A stretch of DNA of 33,542 bases from an uncultured Pelagibacteraceae bacterium (lineage in GTDB: Bacteria; Pseudomonadota; Alphaproteobacteria; Pelagibacterales; Pelagibacteraceae): positions 1 through 33,542 of the forward strand of contig CACNRP010000001.1 in the NCBI GenBank assembly GCA_902622955.1, read 5' to 3'. Below the pieces are notes generated by a model, which saw nothing but the letters and a program-made list of their open reading frames with translations, was not told the origin of the DNA and did not search any database. Shown here one piece after another: positions 25,172-32,769 of this stretch (position 1 is its first letter; every line of letters begins with the position of its first letter). The position numbers and the translations under genes were made by a program.

Positions 25172-26343
25172 TTAATATATTTTAAAGATTTTTTTAAATC
25201 AGCTATAAGATCATTTGGATCCTCTAATCCTATATGCAATCTTACTAAGTGCTCATCTTTTGATAAATTCAAATATTGTCTATTTCCAGTTTCCCTATAT
25301 TCTTGATGAAGAGCTAAACTTTCAAACCCTCCCCAACTATAGCCATATCCAAATAACTTTAATGAATTTACAAATTTTCTAACAAATTTAATATTTTTAC
25401 ATTTTATCTTTAAACCCATTAAACCAGAAGCTCCAGAGTAATATTTTTTCCACATACGAAAATTATAAGAATTTTTTTTATATGGATAAAGCAATTTGAT
25501 ATTTTTAAATTTAGATAAAAATTCTGCAACTTTTTTTGCATTTTCTCTATGTCTATCCAATCTAACATCTAAAGTTCTTAAACCTCTCGTAATTAAATAT
25601 GCATCATCAGGACCCAATCTTAAACCTGAAATTCTGTCTGCAGCTTTTACTTTTGGAAATACTTTTTTATTTACAGCCAAAGAGCCACCCATCACATCTG
25701 AATGACCAGAATAATATTTTGTCGCGGAAACTATTGACATATCAAATCCAAGTTTTATTGGTTTCAAATAATATGGAGTTCCCCAAGTATTATCAATTGC
25801 TGTCAAAATTTTATTTTTTTTTGCTATCGATAAAATTTTATTAAGATCTTGAAAATCGAAAGAGTTACTACCAGGATTTTCAACAAAAATTAGTTTTGTT
25901 TTTTTATTTATGCATCTTTCTAATGTTTTTAAATCATGTGGATTATAAAAAGTTGTTTTTATATTAAATTCTTTTAAGTATTTCTCTGTTAGTAATCTTG
26001 TAGGACTGTATACTGGGTCTGCAGCAATTATTTCATCACCAGGTCTTGTCACGCTAAATATTGCTAAAAAAACTGCACCAAAACCTGTAGGAGTAGTAAA
26101 TACGTGATAACTTTCCTCGAGTTTGGTTAAAATTTTTTGCAAAATATAAGTTGTAGAAGTACCTTGTCTTCCATAATCGTAATGACCACCTATTGGATTC
26201 TTTTGTGCTTTAGACTGAGTTTTTCTTATATCGTTCATAGATTTAAAGATAATAGTTGAAGCTCTTACCACAGGAGGGTTTACTGACTGATTATGAAAGT
26301 CTTTAGCAGTATGTTTTAGAAAGGTTTTGAAAGATTTACTCAT
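25168..26343 (-). CDS. metC: cystathionine beta-lyase-type PLP enzyme
   Basis: This 391-aa Cys/Met-metabolism PLP enzyme has YDYGRQGTSTTYILQKIL near residue 54, FTTPTGFGAVFLAIFSV near residue 82 for phosphate binding, AIDNTWGTPYYLKPIKLG near residue 187 and the PLP lysine in SATKYYSGHSDVMGGSL near residue 209. DNTWGTP rather than the more common DNTFATP is typical of the MetC branch, which cleaves cystathionine to homocysteine, pyruvate and ammonia in methionine synthesis. Cystathionine gamma-lyase or methionine gamma-lyase are less likely alternatives. It is the first gene of the overlapping minus-strand run to the HIT gene. Confidence 0.88.
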   Translation of the reverse strand: MSKSFKTFLKHTAKDFHNQSVNPPVVRASTIIFKSMNDIRKTQSKAQKNPIGGHYDYGRQGTSTTYILQKILTKLEESYHVFTTPTGFGAVFLAIFSVTRPGDEIIAADPVYSPTRLLTEKYLKEFNIKTTFYNPHDLKTLERCINKKTKLIFVENPGSNSFDFQDLNKILSIAKKNKILTAIDNTWGTPYYLKPIKLGFDMSIVSATKYYSGHSDVMGGSLAVNKKVFPKVKAADRISGLRLGPDDAYLITRGLRTLDVRLDRHRENAKKVAEFLSKFKNIKLLYPYKKNSYNFRMWKKYYSGASGLMGLKIKCKNIKFVRKFVNSLKLFGYGYSWGGFESLALHQEYRETGNRQYLNLSKDEHLVRLHIGLEDPNDLIADLKKSLKYIK

Positions 26344-26415
26344 AATAAAATTTGATATGTTATTAAGACAATGCTATATCCCACTAAAATGTCAATAAAA
26401 TTAACATAGGATTAA

Positions 26416-26499
26416 ATGAGTTACCCAAAAAAACATAGGGGCCGTAGGAAACAAGGGTCTAAAAAAAGAAGAGCAAAAAGAAAAAATAAGAAAAAATAA
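26416..26499 (+). CDS. 27-aa highly basic peptide, ribosomal-protein-like
   Basis: This tiny plus-strand frame lies between metC and mnmA, both on the other strand. It runs from an ATG at 26416 to TAA at 26499. The peptide begins MSYPKKHRGRRKQGSKKRRA and continues with Lys/Asn; 17 or more of 27 residues are Lys, Arg or His. AGGA lies 4 bases before the ATG. The composition resembles very small ribosome-associated proteins such as the bTHX or AURKAIP1/COX24-like peptides, though I cannot show homology. The CGT and AGG codons and GGGGCCGT stretch are unlike random A+T-rich spacer, which supports real coding. Confidence 0.55.
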   Translation: MSYPKKHRGRRKQGSKKRRAKRKNKKK

Positions 26500-26504
26500 A
26501 CTGT

Positions 26505-27623
26505 CTATTCTTTAATCCAACCTCCACCAAGTAATTTATGACCGTATTGGTCTTTGCTATAAAATACACATGCTTGTCCTGGTGAAATTCCATCTTCTGG
26601 TATAACTAGATTTACTTTTGCACTATTATTATTTATTAAATTTACTTTTGCCTCAAGTAGACTACCTGTTGATCTAACTTTTACTAATACATTTTGATTT
26701 AGATCATTTTTATCTGCTAATAAATTTACATCTTTTAACTCAATTTCAGTTTTTCCAAGCTTATCTTTTGGTCCAACTATAATTTCATTTTTGTCTGAAT
26801 TAATTTTAATTACATAGAGTGGATCCTTGTGCGAAACTCTGATTCCTTTCCTCTGACCTATAGTAAAATTTATTATTCCGTCATGAACTCCAACAACTTC
26901 TCCTTGTAAGTTTTTAATATTTCCTTTTTGAAATGAGTCTGGTCTAAATTTTTGTATAACAGACGCATAATCACCACTTGGCACAAAACAAATATCTTGA
27001 CTATCAGGTTTATCAGCTACATTTAGCTCTAAATCTTTTGCGATTTCTCTAGTTTTGTTTTTTAACATTCCTCCTAGAGGAAACCTTAAATAATCTAACT
27101 GTTCTCTTGTTGTATTAAATAAAAAGTAACTCTGATCTCTATTTTCATCAATTGCTCTATACATATTTGTAGTTTTATTTTCTGTAATACTTTTTACATA
27201 ATGACCAGTAACTAAAGCATCAGCCTTTAGATCTTTTGCAACTTCAAATAAATCTTTAAATTTTACAGTTTGATTGCACTGAACACATGGAATTGGTGTT
27301 TCACCTTTTAAATAACTATCAACAAAATTATCTATAACACCTTGTTTAAACTTATCTTGATAATAAAGAATTTTATGTTCTATGCCTAACTTATGTGCAA
27401 CACGTTTAGCATCCATAATATCTTGTCCTGAACAGCATTGTTTTGATTTTGATGCTTCCTTATTATCGTCATAAAGCTTTAATGTTATGCCTATAACATT
27501 GTAGCCCTCTTTTTTCATCATACCTGCGACAGTAGATGAATCTACACCTCCTGACATGGCTACTACAACTGTTGTATCTGAAGGCTTTTTATCTATGCCA
27601 AGAGAGTTTAAATTTTTATTCAT
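26505..27623 (-). CDS. mnmA: tRNA-specific 2-thiouridylase
   Basis: This 372-aa protein has the PP-loop ATP-binding motif [18 protein letters not shown] at residues 19-36, the first catalytic Cys in [11 protein letters not shown] near residue 115 and the second in [12 protein letters not shown] near residue 212. GQRKGIRV and the C-terminal SPGQACVFY region are also present. It sulfurates U34 of Lys, Glu and Gln tRNAs using a persulfide relay. All key residues are present and the length is normal. It is divergent from the DUF3553 gene with a short gap. Confidence 0.95.
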   Translation of the reverse strand: MNKNLNSLGIDKKPSDTTVVVAMSGGVDSSTVAGMMKKEGYNVIGITLKLYDDNKEASKSKQCCSGQDIMDAKRVAHKLGIEHKILYYQDKFKQGVIDNFVDSYLKGETPIPCVQCNQTVKFKDLFEVAKDLKADALVTGHYVKSITENKTTNMYRAIDENRDQSYFLFNTTREQLDYLRFPLGGMLKNKTREIAKDLELNVADKPDSQDICFVPSGDYASVIQKFRPDSFQKGNIKNLQGEVVGVHDGIINFTIGQRKGIRVSHKDPLYVIKINSDKNEIIVGPKDKLGKTEIELKDVNLLADKNDLNQNVLVKVRSTGSLLEAKVNLINNNSAKVNLVIPEDGISPGQACVFYSKDQYGHKLLGGGWIKE

Positions 27624-27664
27624 AAGGTGGTATTTATACTTATTTACAATATAAGTTAAATATA

Positions 27665-27835
27665 ATGATTTTAGATTATGAGCCAGGCGACAAAGTCACA
27701 AATCCACAGAAAAAAGAATGGGGAATTGGACAAGTCCAATCAATAATTAGCAATAAAGTAACAGTAAATTTTGAAAATGCTGGGAAAAAAGTAATTAATG
27801 CAAAAAATATTGAATTAAAAAAGCTAGGAAAATAA
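27665..27835 (+). CDS. DUF3553 family protein (56 aa)
   Basis: A short gene from ATG at 27665 to TAA at 27835. The protein has [20 protein letters not shown] followed by [13 protein letters not shown], which matches the compact beta domain of DUF3553 (PGD.V..P...EWG.GQVQS......V.VNFE.AGK..I). This CarD-like or SH3-like fold has no proven function; the pattern resembles the RNA-polymerase-binding or DNA-repair-linked modules at the end of UvrD/PcrA helicases. The gene lies two bases before the CysQ-like start and is probably co-transcribed with it. No Shine-Dalgarno is evident at the ATG. Confidence 0.88.
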   Translation: MILDYEPGDKVTNPQKKEWGIGQVQSIISNKVTVNFENAGKKVINAKNIELKKLGK

Positions 27836-27837
27836 AG

Positions 27838-28602
27838 GTGAACTTAAAAAAAATTGTAGAAAGTTTGATAGAAAATTTTTTAGAAGCAGGAGATTTAGCG
27901 CTGCAATTAAGAGATGAAGGTTTAATAAAAGAAATCAAATCAGATAATACTCCCGTAAGCAATGGTGATCTAGAAGTAAATAAACTAATTTCAAATAAAA
28001 TTTCTGAAGTTACTCCTGATTTACCCATAATTTCAGAAGAAGCTTCTGATAATAAAGATAATTTAAATTTAAAGGATTTTTGGCTTATTGATCCTATAGA
28101 TGGAACTTATGACTATATAAACAATCTAGAAGAATTTACTATTAATGCTGGTTTGATAATTAATAATAAGCCTGTTGCTGGTTTGATAAATGCTCCGGCA
28201 AAAAAAAGAATGTTTTACTCATATGAAAAAGATAACGCTTTTGAATTTACTCAAGGTAAAACAATAAATTTAAGTAATAAACCTTTTAAGAAATCAGAAA
28301 ATTTAAAATTTATTTCTTATTCAACCAAAATTAAACCTGAAATTCAAAAAATATATGAAGAGCTAGGTGTTCGAGAAAATATAAGAATGAAGAGCTCACT
28401 TAAATTTTGTGTAGTTGCTGCTGGTGAATATGATGGTTATGTTGCTGAGCCTAGGGCATATGAATGGGATATTGCAGCTGGTCATGCAATTTTGGAACAT
28501 TCAGGCGGAAGTGTAACTGATTTTAAAGGAAATGAAATTTTATACGGAAAAAAAGATTTAAAAAATCCAAGTTTAATTTTGAAAAATAAAAATATTATAT
28601 AA
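27838..28602 (+). CDS. cysQ: inositol monophosphatase-family phosphatase, CysQ-like
   Basis: This 254-aa Mg2+-dependent phosphatase has the metal sites: ISEEAS with Glu67/68, LIDPIDGT with Asp85 and Asp88, and EWDIAAGHAILEHSGG near residue 207. These define the IMPase superfamily, and the overall look is closest to 3'(2'),5'-bisphosphate nucleotidase (CysQ), which removes PAP. An inositol-1-phosphatase role is the alternative. The start is a GTG at 27838 with AGGA 8 bases upstream, inside the end of the DUF3553 gene. The stop overlaps the next ATG (TAATG). Confidence 0.82.
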   Translation: MNLKKIVESLIENFLEAGDLALQLRDEGLIKEIKSDNTPVSNGDLEVNKLISNKISEVTPDLPIISEEASDNKDNLNLKDFWLIDPIDGTYDYINNLEEFTINAGLIINNKPVAGLINAPAKKRMFYSYEKDNAFEFTQGKTINLSNKPFKKSENLKFISYSTKIKPEIQKIYEELGVRENIRMKSSLKFCVVAAGEYDGYVAEPRAYEWDIAAGHAILEHSGGSVTDFKGNEILYGKKDLKNPSLILKNKNII

Positions 28603-28745
28603 TGGATGAACAATTAAGAGTAATATTAATAATTATTGTCTCTGTCTCAATTTTTGGATTATTAGTATTCGTGTTTGTAAAAAATTATATAAGAAACAAA
28701 ATAAATACACTTGTAAAAGAGGAAAAAAATAAAAAATTAAAGTAA
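28602..28745 (+). CDS. 47-aa single-helix membrane protein
   Basis: A small gene whose ATG overlaps the CysQ-like stop by one base and which ends with TAA at 28745. The protein starts MDEQLRVILIIIVSVSIFGL, continues LVFVFVKNYI and ends with a Lys/Glu/Asn-rich tail, i.e. one membrane helix with a charged cytoplasmic C end. The coupling to the preceding gene supports translation. The end overlaps convergent recX by 9 bases. No family recognised. Confidence 0.6.
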   Translation: MDEQLRVILIIIVSVSIFGLLVFVFVKNYIRNKINTLVKEEKNKKLK

Positions 28746-29300
28746 ATTTATTATTTTTAAATATTCGTCCTTTTCTATATCCATTACCTTTTTTGATGTT
28801 TCAAAATCAAAACCATTTCTTGCAAGTAATGAAATATCTTTTTTATAAAATAAAGTTCTATTGTCTTCTGCCCTTGCTGGCCCAATTCTTTTTTTTTTAC
28901 ATAATTTTACTGCAGAAAAAAAATCTTGATCAGAATTATCATCATTTATTTTGTTAATTGTATCTTTGATAAAAGTTCCATCAATTCCTTTTCCAATTAA
29001 ATAATTTCTAATCTTATTAATTGAGTTTCCTCTTTGGATCATGCTTTTAGCTTTACTCTCAGAATAAAATTGATCATTTATAAATCTATTTTTTTCTAAA
29101 TCAGATAAAACTATATCAACAAGTTTATTTACATCCTTCTTTCTGACATCGGATGCCGATAGTTTCATGTATTTTTTTAATAAATAAGTTTTGAGTTGCT
29201 GCTTTGAGGGAGCATACTTTTCAACATATGCAAAGGCAAAATTACGCATCTCATCTACAGTTACTTGAAGAGATTTTTTTCTATTTCTTATAGGAATCAT
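28737..29300 (-). CDS. recX: RecX regulatory protein
   Basis: This 187-aa all-helical protein has the repeats of RecX: FAYVEKYAPSKQQLKTYLLKK near residue 24, NRFINDQFYSESKAKSMIQRG near residue 75 and INKIRNYLIGKGIDGTFIKDT near residue 97. It ends with a third helical repeat. RecX binds RecA filaments and limits their activity. recA is not in this window. Lys/Arg content is high, as in its family. The start is 26 bases from the divergent DUF4281 gene, leaving little space for two promoters. Confidence 0.85.
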   Translation of the reverse strand: MIPIRNRKKSLQVTVDEMRNFAFAYVEKYAPSKQQLKTYLLKKYMKLSASDVRKKDVNKLVDIVLSDLEKNRFINDQFYSESKAKSMIQRGNSINKIRNYLIGKGIDGTFIKDTINKINDDNSDQDFFSAVKLCKKKRIGPARAEDNRTLFYKKDISLLARNGFDFETSKKVMDIEKDEYLKIINLL

Positions 29301-29326
29301 TGTTAGAATTAATATAATATAATCAA

Positions 29327-29800
29327 ATGATTGAACAAATTTATACTTATTTTACTATTGAGACACTTTATATGTGGATCAACCTTGGTGTTCTGCCTTT
29401 TTGGTTTATATTGATAGTGTTTCCTCAATCACATTTAAGTAGAATTTTTGTAACATCTATTTTTCCTATTTTCATATTAAGTGGTGTCTATATTTTCATT
29501 TTATATAAATCTTATTTAATTGGTTACGATTTTGATGGTAACTTTACTCTTTATCTTGGTCTTAATGAATTATCTAGATTATTTGAAGATCATTTATACA
29601 TAATGATATTTTGGACTCATTTTGTTGCTATAAACTTATTTATTGGTGGCTGGATTGTTAAAGATTCTCAAAAATTTTCAATTAATAAAGTTTTGTTAGC
29701 TTTACCATTAATATTTACTTATTTAATCGGCCCACTAGGTTTATTTCTATATTGGATAATTAGAATTTTTTACGCAAAAAGAATTAGTTTATATGAGTAG
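29327..29800 (+). CDS. ABA4-like (DUF4281) membrane protein
   Basis: This 157-aa protein has four membrane helices. The pattern of family landmarks is NLGVLPFWFILIVFPQS at the N terminus, then SRLFEDHLYIMIFWTHFVAINLFIGGWIVKDS near residue 85 and PLIFTYLIGPLGLFLYWIIR near residue 127. The plant member ABA4 is required for neoxanthin formation; bacterial members have no established function. A link to carotenoid or retinal chemistry is possible in light-using marine bacteria but not shown. Its end overlaps the next gene by 8 bases. Confidence 0.82.
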   Translation: MIEQIYTYFTIETLYMWINLGVLPFWFILIVFPQSHLSRIFVTSIFPIFILSGVYIFILYKSYLIGYDFDGNFTLYLGLNELSRLFEDHLYIMIFWTHFVAINLFIGGWIVKDSQKFSINKVLLALPLIFTYLIGPLGLFLYWIIRIFYAKRISLYE

Positions 29801-30371
29801 TCATATAGATTTTTATTTTGATATAATTAGTCCATACGCATACATTGCACATAAAAAAATTCTTAAACAAACAAAAATCGAATTTAATTACAAACCAATT
29901 TACTTGGGTGGTCTTCATAAACTGGCTGGAATTGATTCTCCTGCATTTAATAAATATAAATTGAGAAATAATATTAATGATTGCAATTTAGTATCTGAAA
30001 AAAATAATATTGAATTCAAATGGAATTCTAATTTTCCAATAAATTCTTTAAATATAATGAGGGGATACATTAGTATCAATAATGATAAGCAAAAAGATTA
30101 CTTAAATTGTTTTTTTGATGCTTATTGGAGAGATAATCAAGACTTATCAAATATTGAAAACATTTCTAAATTATTAAGTAATTTAAAAATTGATAGTGAA
30201 GTATTTTTTAAGTCTATAAAAGAACAATCAGTTAAAGATAAATTAATCAAATTAACTACTGATGCTTTTAAAAAAGAAGTTTTTGGAACTCCAACTTTTA
30301 TAATTAATAATAAAATTTTTTGGGGACAAGACAGACTTGAATATGCTTTAGAAGAATTTAGCTCTAAATAA
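29793..30371 (+). CDS. DsbA-family protein, 2-hydroxychromene-2-carboxylate isomerase-like
   Basis: This 192-aa protein has a thioredoxin-type fold: IDFYFDIISPYAYIAHKKI at the N terminus, with Ser at the position where DsbA has its Cys, a helical middle, and FGTPTFIINNKIFWGQDRLEYALEEF at the C terminus with the cis-Pro TPTF. It is the pattern of kappa-class GST / HCCA isomerase proteins, which use glutathione. No naphthalene-degradation genes are present, so the name gives the fold only; a glutathione-dependent isomerase or conjugating role is more realistic. It overlaps the ABA4-like gene by 8 bases and the convergent rhodanese by 8. Confidence 0.85.
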   Translation: MSSHIDFYFDIISPYAYIAHKKILKQTKIEFNYKPIYLGGLHKLAGIDSPAFNKYKLRNNINDCNLVSEKNNIEFKWNSNFPINSLNIMRGYISINNDKQKDYLNCFFDAYWRDNQDLSNIENISKLLSNLKIDSEVFFKSIKEQSVKDKLIKLTTDAFKKEVFGTPTFIINNKIFWGQDRLEYALEEFSSK

Positions 30372-30747
30372 TTATTTTAAATTTACTGCTAGCTATGGAG
30401 CCAAACCCACCATCAATATGTGATACTTTTTGATATCCCATATCTTTTAATGATTTTACAGCTAAAGCTGATCTTACACCTCCTGCACAAAATAAAACAA
30501 ATTCTTTATTTTGTTCTATTTTTCCATTTTGAAATACTGTGCTATTAGGATCTAAATATACTTCAAGCATCCCTCTTGGAATATGACTAGCTCCCTCAAC
30601 CCTGCCTGTATTTTCTAACTCATTACTTTCTCTTATATCAATTAAATTACAATTTTTATCTTGAACCATTTGATAAGCTTGATCAGCATCAATAGTTTTT
30701 ATTTCATTCATGGCTTCAGCAACTAAGTTATGAATTGTTTTTATCAT
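30364..30747 (-). CDS. rhodanese-like single-domain protein
   Basis: This 127-aa rhodanese has CNLIDIRESNELENTGRVEGA near residue 33 (including the conserved Asp and Arg), HIPRGMLEVYLDP near residue 56, the active-site Cys in VLFCAGGVRSALAV near residue 89 and the closing SHIDGGF. The loop CAGGVR is the right length (six residues) for sulfur transfer rather than phosphate. It moves sulfane sulfur to acceptors such as cyanide or thiols. It is a single domain, not a double-domain thiosulfate transferase. It is divergent from bcp by 49 bases. Confidence 0.9.
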   Translation of the reverse strand: MIKTIHNLVAEAMNEIKTIDADQAYQMVQDKNCNLIDIRESNELENTGRVEGASHIPRGMLEVYLDPNSTVFQNGKIEQNKEFVLFCAGGVRSALAVKSLKDMGYQKVSHIDGGFGSIASSKFKIII

Positions 30748-30796
30748 TATAATAATATTTTAAATTACCTCAAAAAGTCTATATTGCTATAAAATT

Positions 30797-31267
30797 ATGT
30801 TAAAAATTAATACTAAAGCTCCATCTTTTCAAGTTCCATCAACATCAAAAGATAAATATTCTTTGAAGGACTCTCTTGGTAAATACATAGTTTTATATTT
30901 TTATCCAAAAGATGATACGCCTGGTTGCACCCTTGAAACAACTGATTTCAACAAACTGATTTCAAAATTTAAAAAATTAGGATGTGATGTAAATGGTATT
31001 TCAAAAGATAGTTTAAAAAGTCACAATAAATTCAAAGAAAAATACAAAATAAAGTTTGATTTATTGGCAGATGAAGATTTAAAGGTTCTGAAAAAGTACA
31101 AAGTTTGGGGTAAGAAAAAGTTCATGGGCAGAGAATTCATGGGAACAATTAGATCAACTTATTTAATTGGTAAAAAGGGTGAAATAATAAAAGTTTGGGA
31201 TAACGTCAAAGTTAAAAATCACGCAAAAGAAGTATTGAAAACACTAGCTAATTTAGTGAAAAAATAA
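30797..31267 (+). CDS. bcp: Bcp/PrxQ-type peroxiredoxin lacking the usual resolving Cys
   Basis: This 156-aa thiol peroxidase has the peroxidatic site YFYPKDDTPGCTLETTDF, with Cys44. In typical Bcp proteins a resolving Cys follows five residues later (GCT-x-x-A-C); here that position is Thr49. The only other Cys is Cys63 in LGCDVNGIS. The later LLADEDLKVLKKYKVWG and GTIRSTYLIGKKGEIIKVW fit the family. It reduces peroxides using thioredoxin or another thiol; the missing Cys suggests one-Cys chemistry. A hairpin terminator follows 2 bases after the stop. Confidence 0.92.
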   Translation: MLKINTKAPSFQVPSTSKDKYSLKDSLGKYIVLYFYPKDDTPGCTLETTDFNKLISKFKKLGCDVNGISKDSLKSHNKFKEKYKIKFDLLADEDLKVLKKYKVWGKKKFMGREFMGTIRSTYLIGKKGEIIKVWDNVKVKNHAKEVLKTLANLVKK

Positions 31268-31269
31268 AA

Positions 31270-31285
31270 TGCCCCAATCGGGGCA
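31270..31285. terminator. bidirectional intrinsic terminator between bcp and amt
   Basis: TGCCCC AATC GGGGCA forms a compact 6-bp GC-rich stem with a 4-base loop. In the plus direction it follows the bcp stop and leads into CTTTAATT. In the minus direction it is followed by TTTTATTTTTT, a better U tract, so it likely also ends amt transcripts. Confidence 0.85.
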
Positions 31286-31319
31286 CTTTAATTACTAACT
31301 AAGAGAGAAAATTTAATTT

Positions 31320-31366
31320 TAGAGACTCTTCGATGAGATAACGACATGGAGATCGAAGAGTCTCTA
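31320..31366 (-). repeat. long perfect hairpin just downstream of amt
   Basis: A 15-bp perfect inverted repeat (core AGAGACTCTTCGAT at 31321-31334 and ATCGAAGAGTCTCT at 31352-31365, plus one outer T-A pair) encloses a 17-base loop. It starts 13 bases after the amt stop and precedes the GC-rich terminator. No U tract follows it directly, so it is not itself a standard terminator; it may protect the 3' end of the amt mRNA or be processed into a small RNA. Confidence 0.75.
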
Positions 31367-31378
31367 TATTGTATACAA

Positions 31379-32680
31379 TTAGTCTCGTATTGCGTAAGCA
31401 ATAACACCAGTCTCAGTGACATCCGTACCTTTGGTTTCACCTTCTTTACTTAACCTTAGACCAATGGTTGCCTTCATGACGCTAAACACAATGTAAGCAA
31501 CTATAAATACAAATATATTTACTGCTAATACGCCAATTAACTGTGAACTAAAATTTGCACCAGAATTTGTAGCAGGAACAATTAATGTTCCCCAAATTCC
31601 CGCAAATAAGTGTGCTGGTATTGCACCTACTACATCATCAATCTTTAATGAGAATAATAATTTAGTACCGTATACTACGATTAAGCCACCCACAGCACCA
31701 ATTAAAATAGCCGCAAGAGGTGTTGGAGCTAATGGTTCAGCCGTAACTGCAACTAACCCACCAATACATCCATTTAACATTTGAATTACATCAGTTTTAC
31801 CAAAATGTAATCTTGTAATTACAGCAGCACCCATTACACCACCAGCACCAGCTAAGAATGTGTTAATGAAAATTGTTGATACCGCAATAGCATCTGCAGC
31901 AGTTCCCATAGCTAACTGTGAACCACCATTGAAACCAAACCAACCTAGCCATAAAATAAATACCCCAATTGTAACTAATGGTATTGATGAAGCAGCAAAT
32001 GGTTTAAGTGGAGCTGGAGCACCAGATTTTGTAAATCTTCCAAGTCTAGGACCAATAATCATAGCACCAGCTAAAGCCGCAGCACCACCAGTTGAGTGTA
32101 CTAAAGTCGATCCAGCAAAATCTGAAAAACCTAATTCTGCTAACCAGCCTCCACCCCACTGCCAACCCATTACGATTGGGTAAATGATTCCTGAAAGTAT
32201 TGCAGCGAATACGAAAAACGGCCACAATTTAATTCTTTCTGCCATCGTACCAGATACTATGGAAACTGTAGTTGCACAGAATACCATTTGAAAATACCAA
32301 TCAGAACCATCTGAATAACCTGTGTCTACTGCACTAGCATCAGACCATGGTATGAATTTTCCAATATAACCTCCTTCTGGAATACCATAAGCTAAGTTAT
32401 AACCTACCATCCAAAACATAATTCCTGCAATGGAAAATAAACCTATATTTTTTGCACAGATAACGGATACACTTTTTGACGTAACCATTCCTGACTCTAA
32501 CATTGCGAATCCAGCAGCCATAAACATTACTAAGAAACCACAAATTAGAAATAATAGAGTATTAAATATAAAACCTACTTCAGCAGAAACAGTAGTTTCT
32601 GCCATGCCTGCACTACTCATGTTTAATAAAAATATCAAACTGATTAGTGGTACGCTTAATTTTTTTAATAAAATTGTCAT
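31379..32680 (-). CDS. amt: ammonium transporter (Amt/MEP/Rh family)
   Basis: I set the start at the ATG at 32680, not the in-frame ATG at 32692: the latter lies within GGGAGG, which is the perfect ribosome-binding site for the former. The 433-aa product has a signal peptide-like N terminus (MTILLKKLSVPLISLIFLLN) and 11 helices. The twin pore His residues are in LVHSTGGAAALAG and PAHLFAGIWGTLIVP, with the conserved Asp in DFAGSTLVHS. It imports ammonium. The C tail contains the usual GLRLSKEGETKGTDVTETG. There is no glnK next to it, which would normally control Amt, consistent with the PII-independent nitrogen control reported for SAR11. Confidence 0.95.
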   Translation of the reverse strand: MTILLKKLSVPLISLIFLLNMSSAGMAETTVSAEVGFIFNTLLFLICGFLVMFMAAGFAMLESGMVTSKSVSVICAKNIGLFSIAGIMFWMVGYNLAYGIPEGGYIGKFIPWSDASAVDTGYSDGSDWYFQMVFCATTVSIVSGTMAERIKLWPFFVFAAILSGIIYPIVMGWQWGGGWLAELGFSDFAGSTLVHSTGGAAALAGAMIIGPRLGRFTKSGAPAPLKPFAASSIPLVTIGVFILWLGWFGFNGGSQLAMGTAADAIAVSTIFINTFLAGAGGVMGAAVITRLHFGKTDVIQMLNGCIGGLVAVTAEPLAPTPLAAILIGAVGGLIVVYGTKLLFSLKIDDVVGAIPAHLFAGIWGTLIVPATNSGANFSSQLIGVLAVNIFVFIVAYIVFSVMKATIGLRLSKEGETKGTDVTETGVIAYAIRD

Positions 32681-32702
32681 AAGACCTCCCATTCAGAAAG
32701 TC

Positions 32703-32731
32703 TTTATATTTTTTTATTTTGATTTAACTAA
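32703..32731 (-). promoter_or_regulatory. possible amt promoter
   Basis: On the minus strand TTAGTT (32726-32731) and TATAAA (32703-32708) are separated by 17 bases. That gives a plausible -35/-10 pair with transcription starting around 32697 and a leader of less than 20 bases containing the GGGAGG site. The -35 match is poor, so confidence is low. Confidence 0.3.
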
Positions 32732-32750
32732 CGCTGAATAAGAAAATTGG

Positions 32751-32769
32751 ATATGCAGTTTTTGCATAT
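32751..32769. promoter_or_regulatory. inverted repeat upstream of amt, candidate operator
   Basis: ATATGCA GTTTT TGCATAT is a perfect 7-bp inverted repeat with a 5-base spacer. It lies about 70-90 bases before the amt start and upstream of the suggested promoter, a typical place for an activator. It also lies just past the hup terminator, so it may be part of that structure. Confidence 0.4.

Noticed and set aside
31860..32183. 107-aa plus-strand frame antisense to amt
   Set aside because: It mirrors the codon pattern of the amt gene, is Pro/Ala-rich and has no recognisable domain; a shadow frame.
32681..32692. In-frame ATG at 32692 as the amt start
   Set aside because: The codons ATG GGA GGT contain the Shine-Dalgarno sequence of the downstream ATG at 32680, which gives a normal Amt signal peptide.
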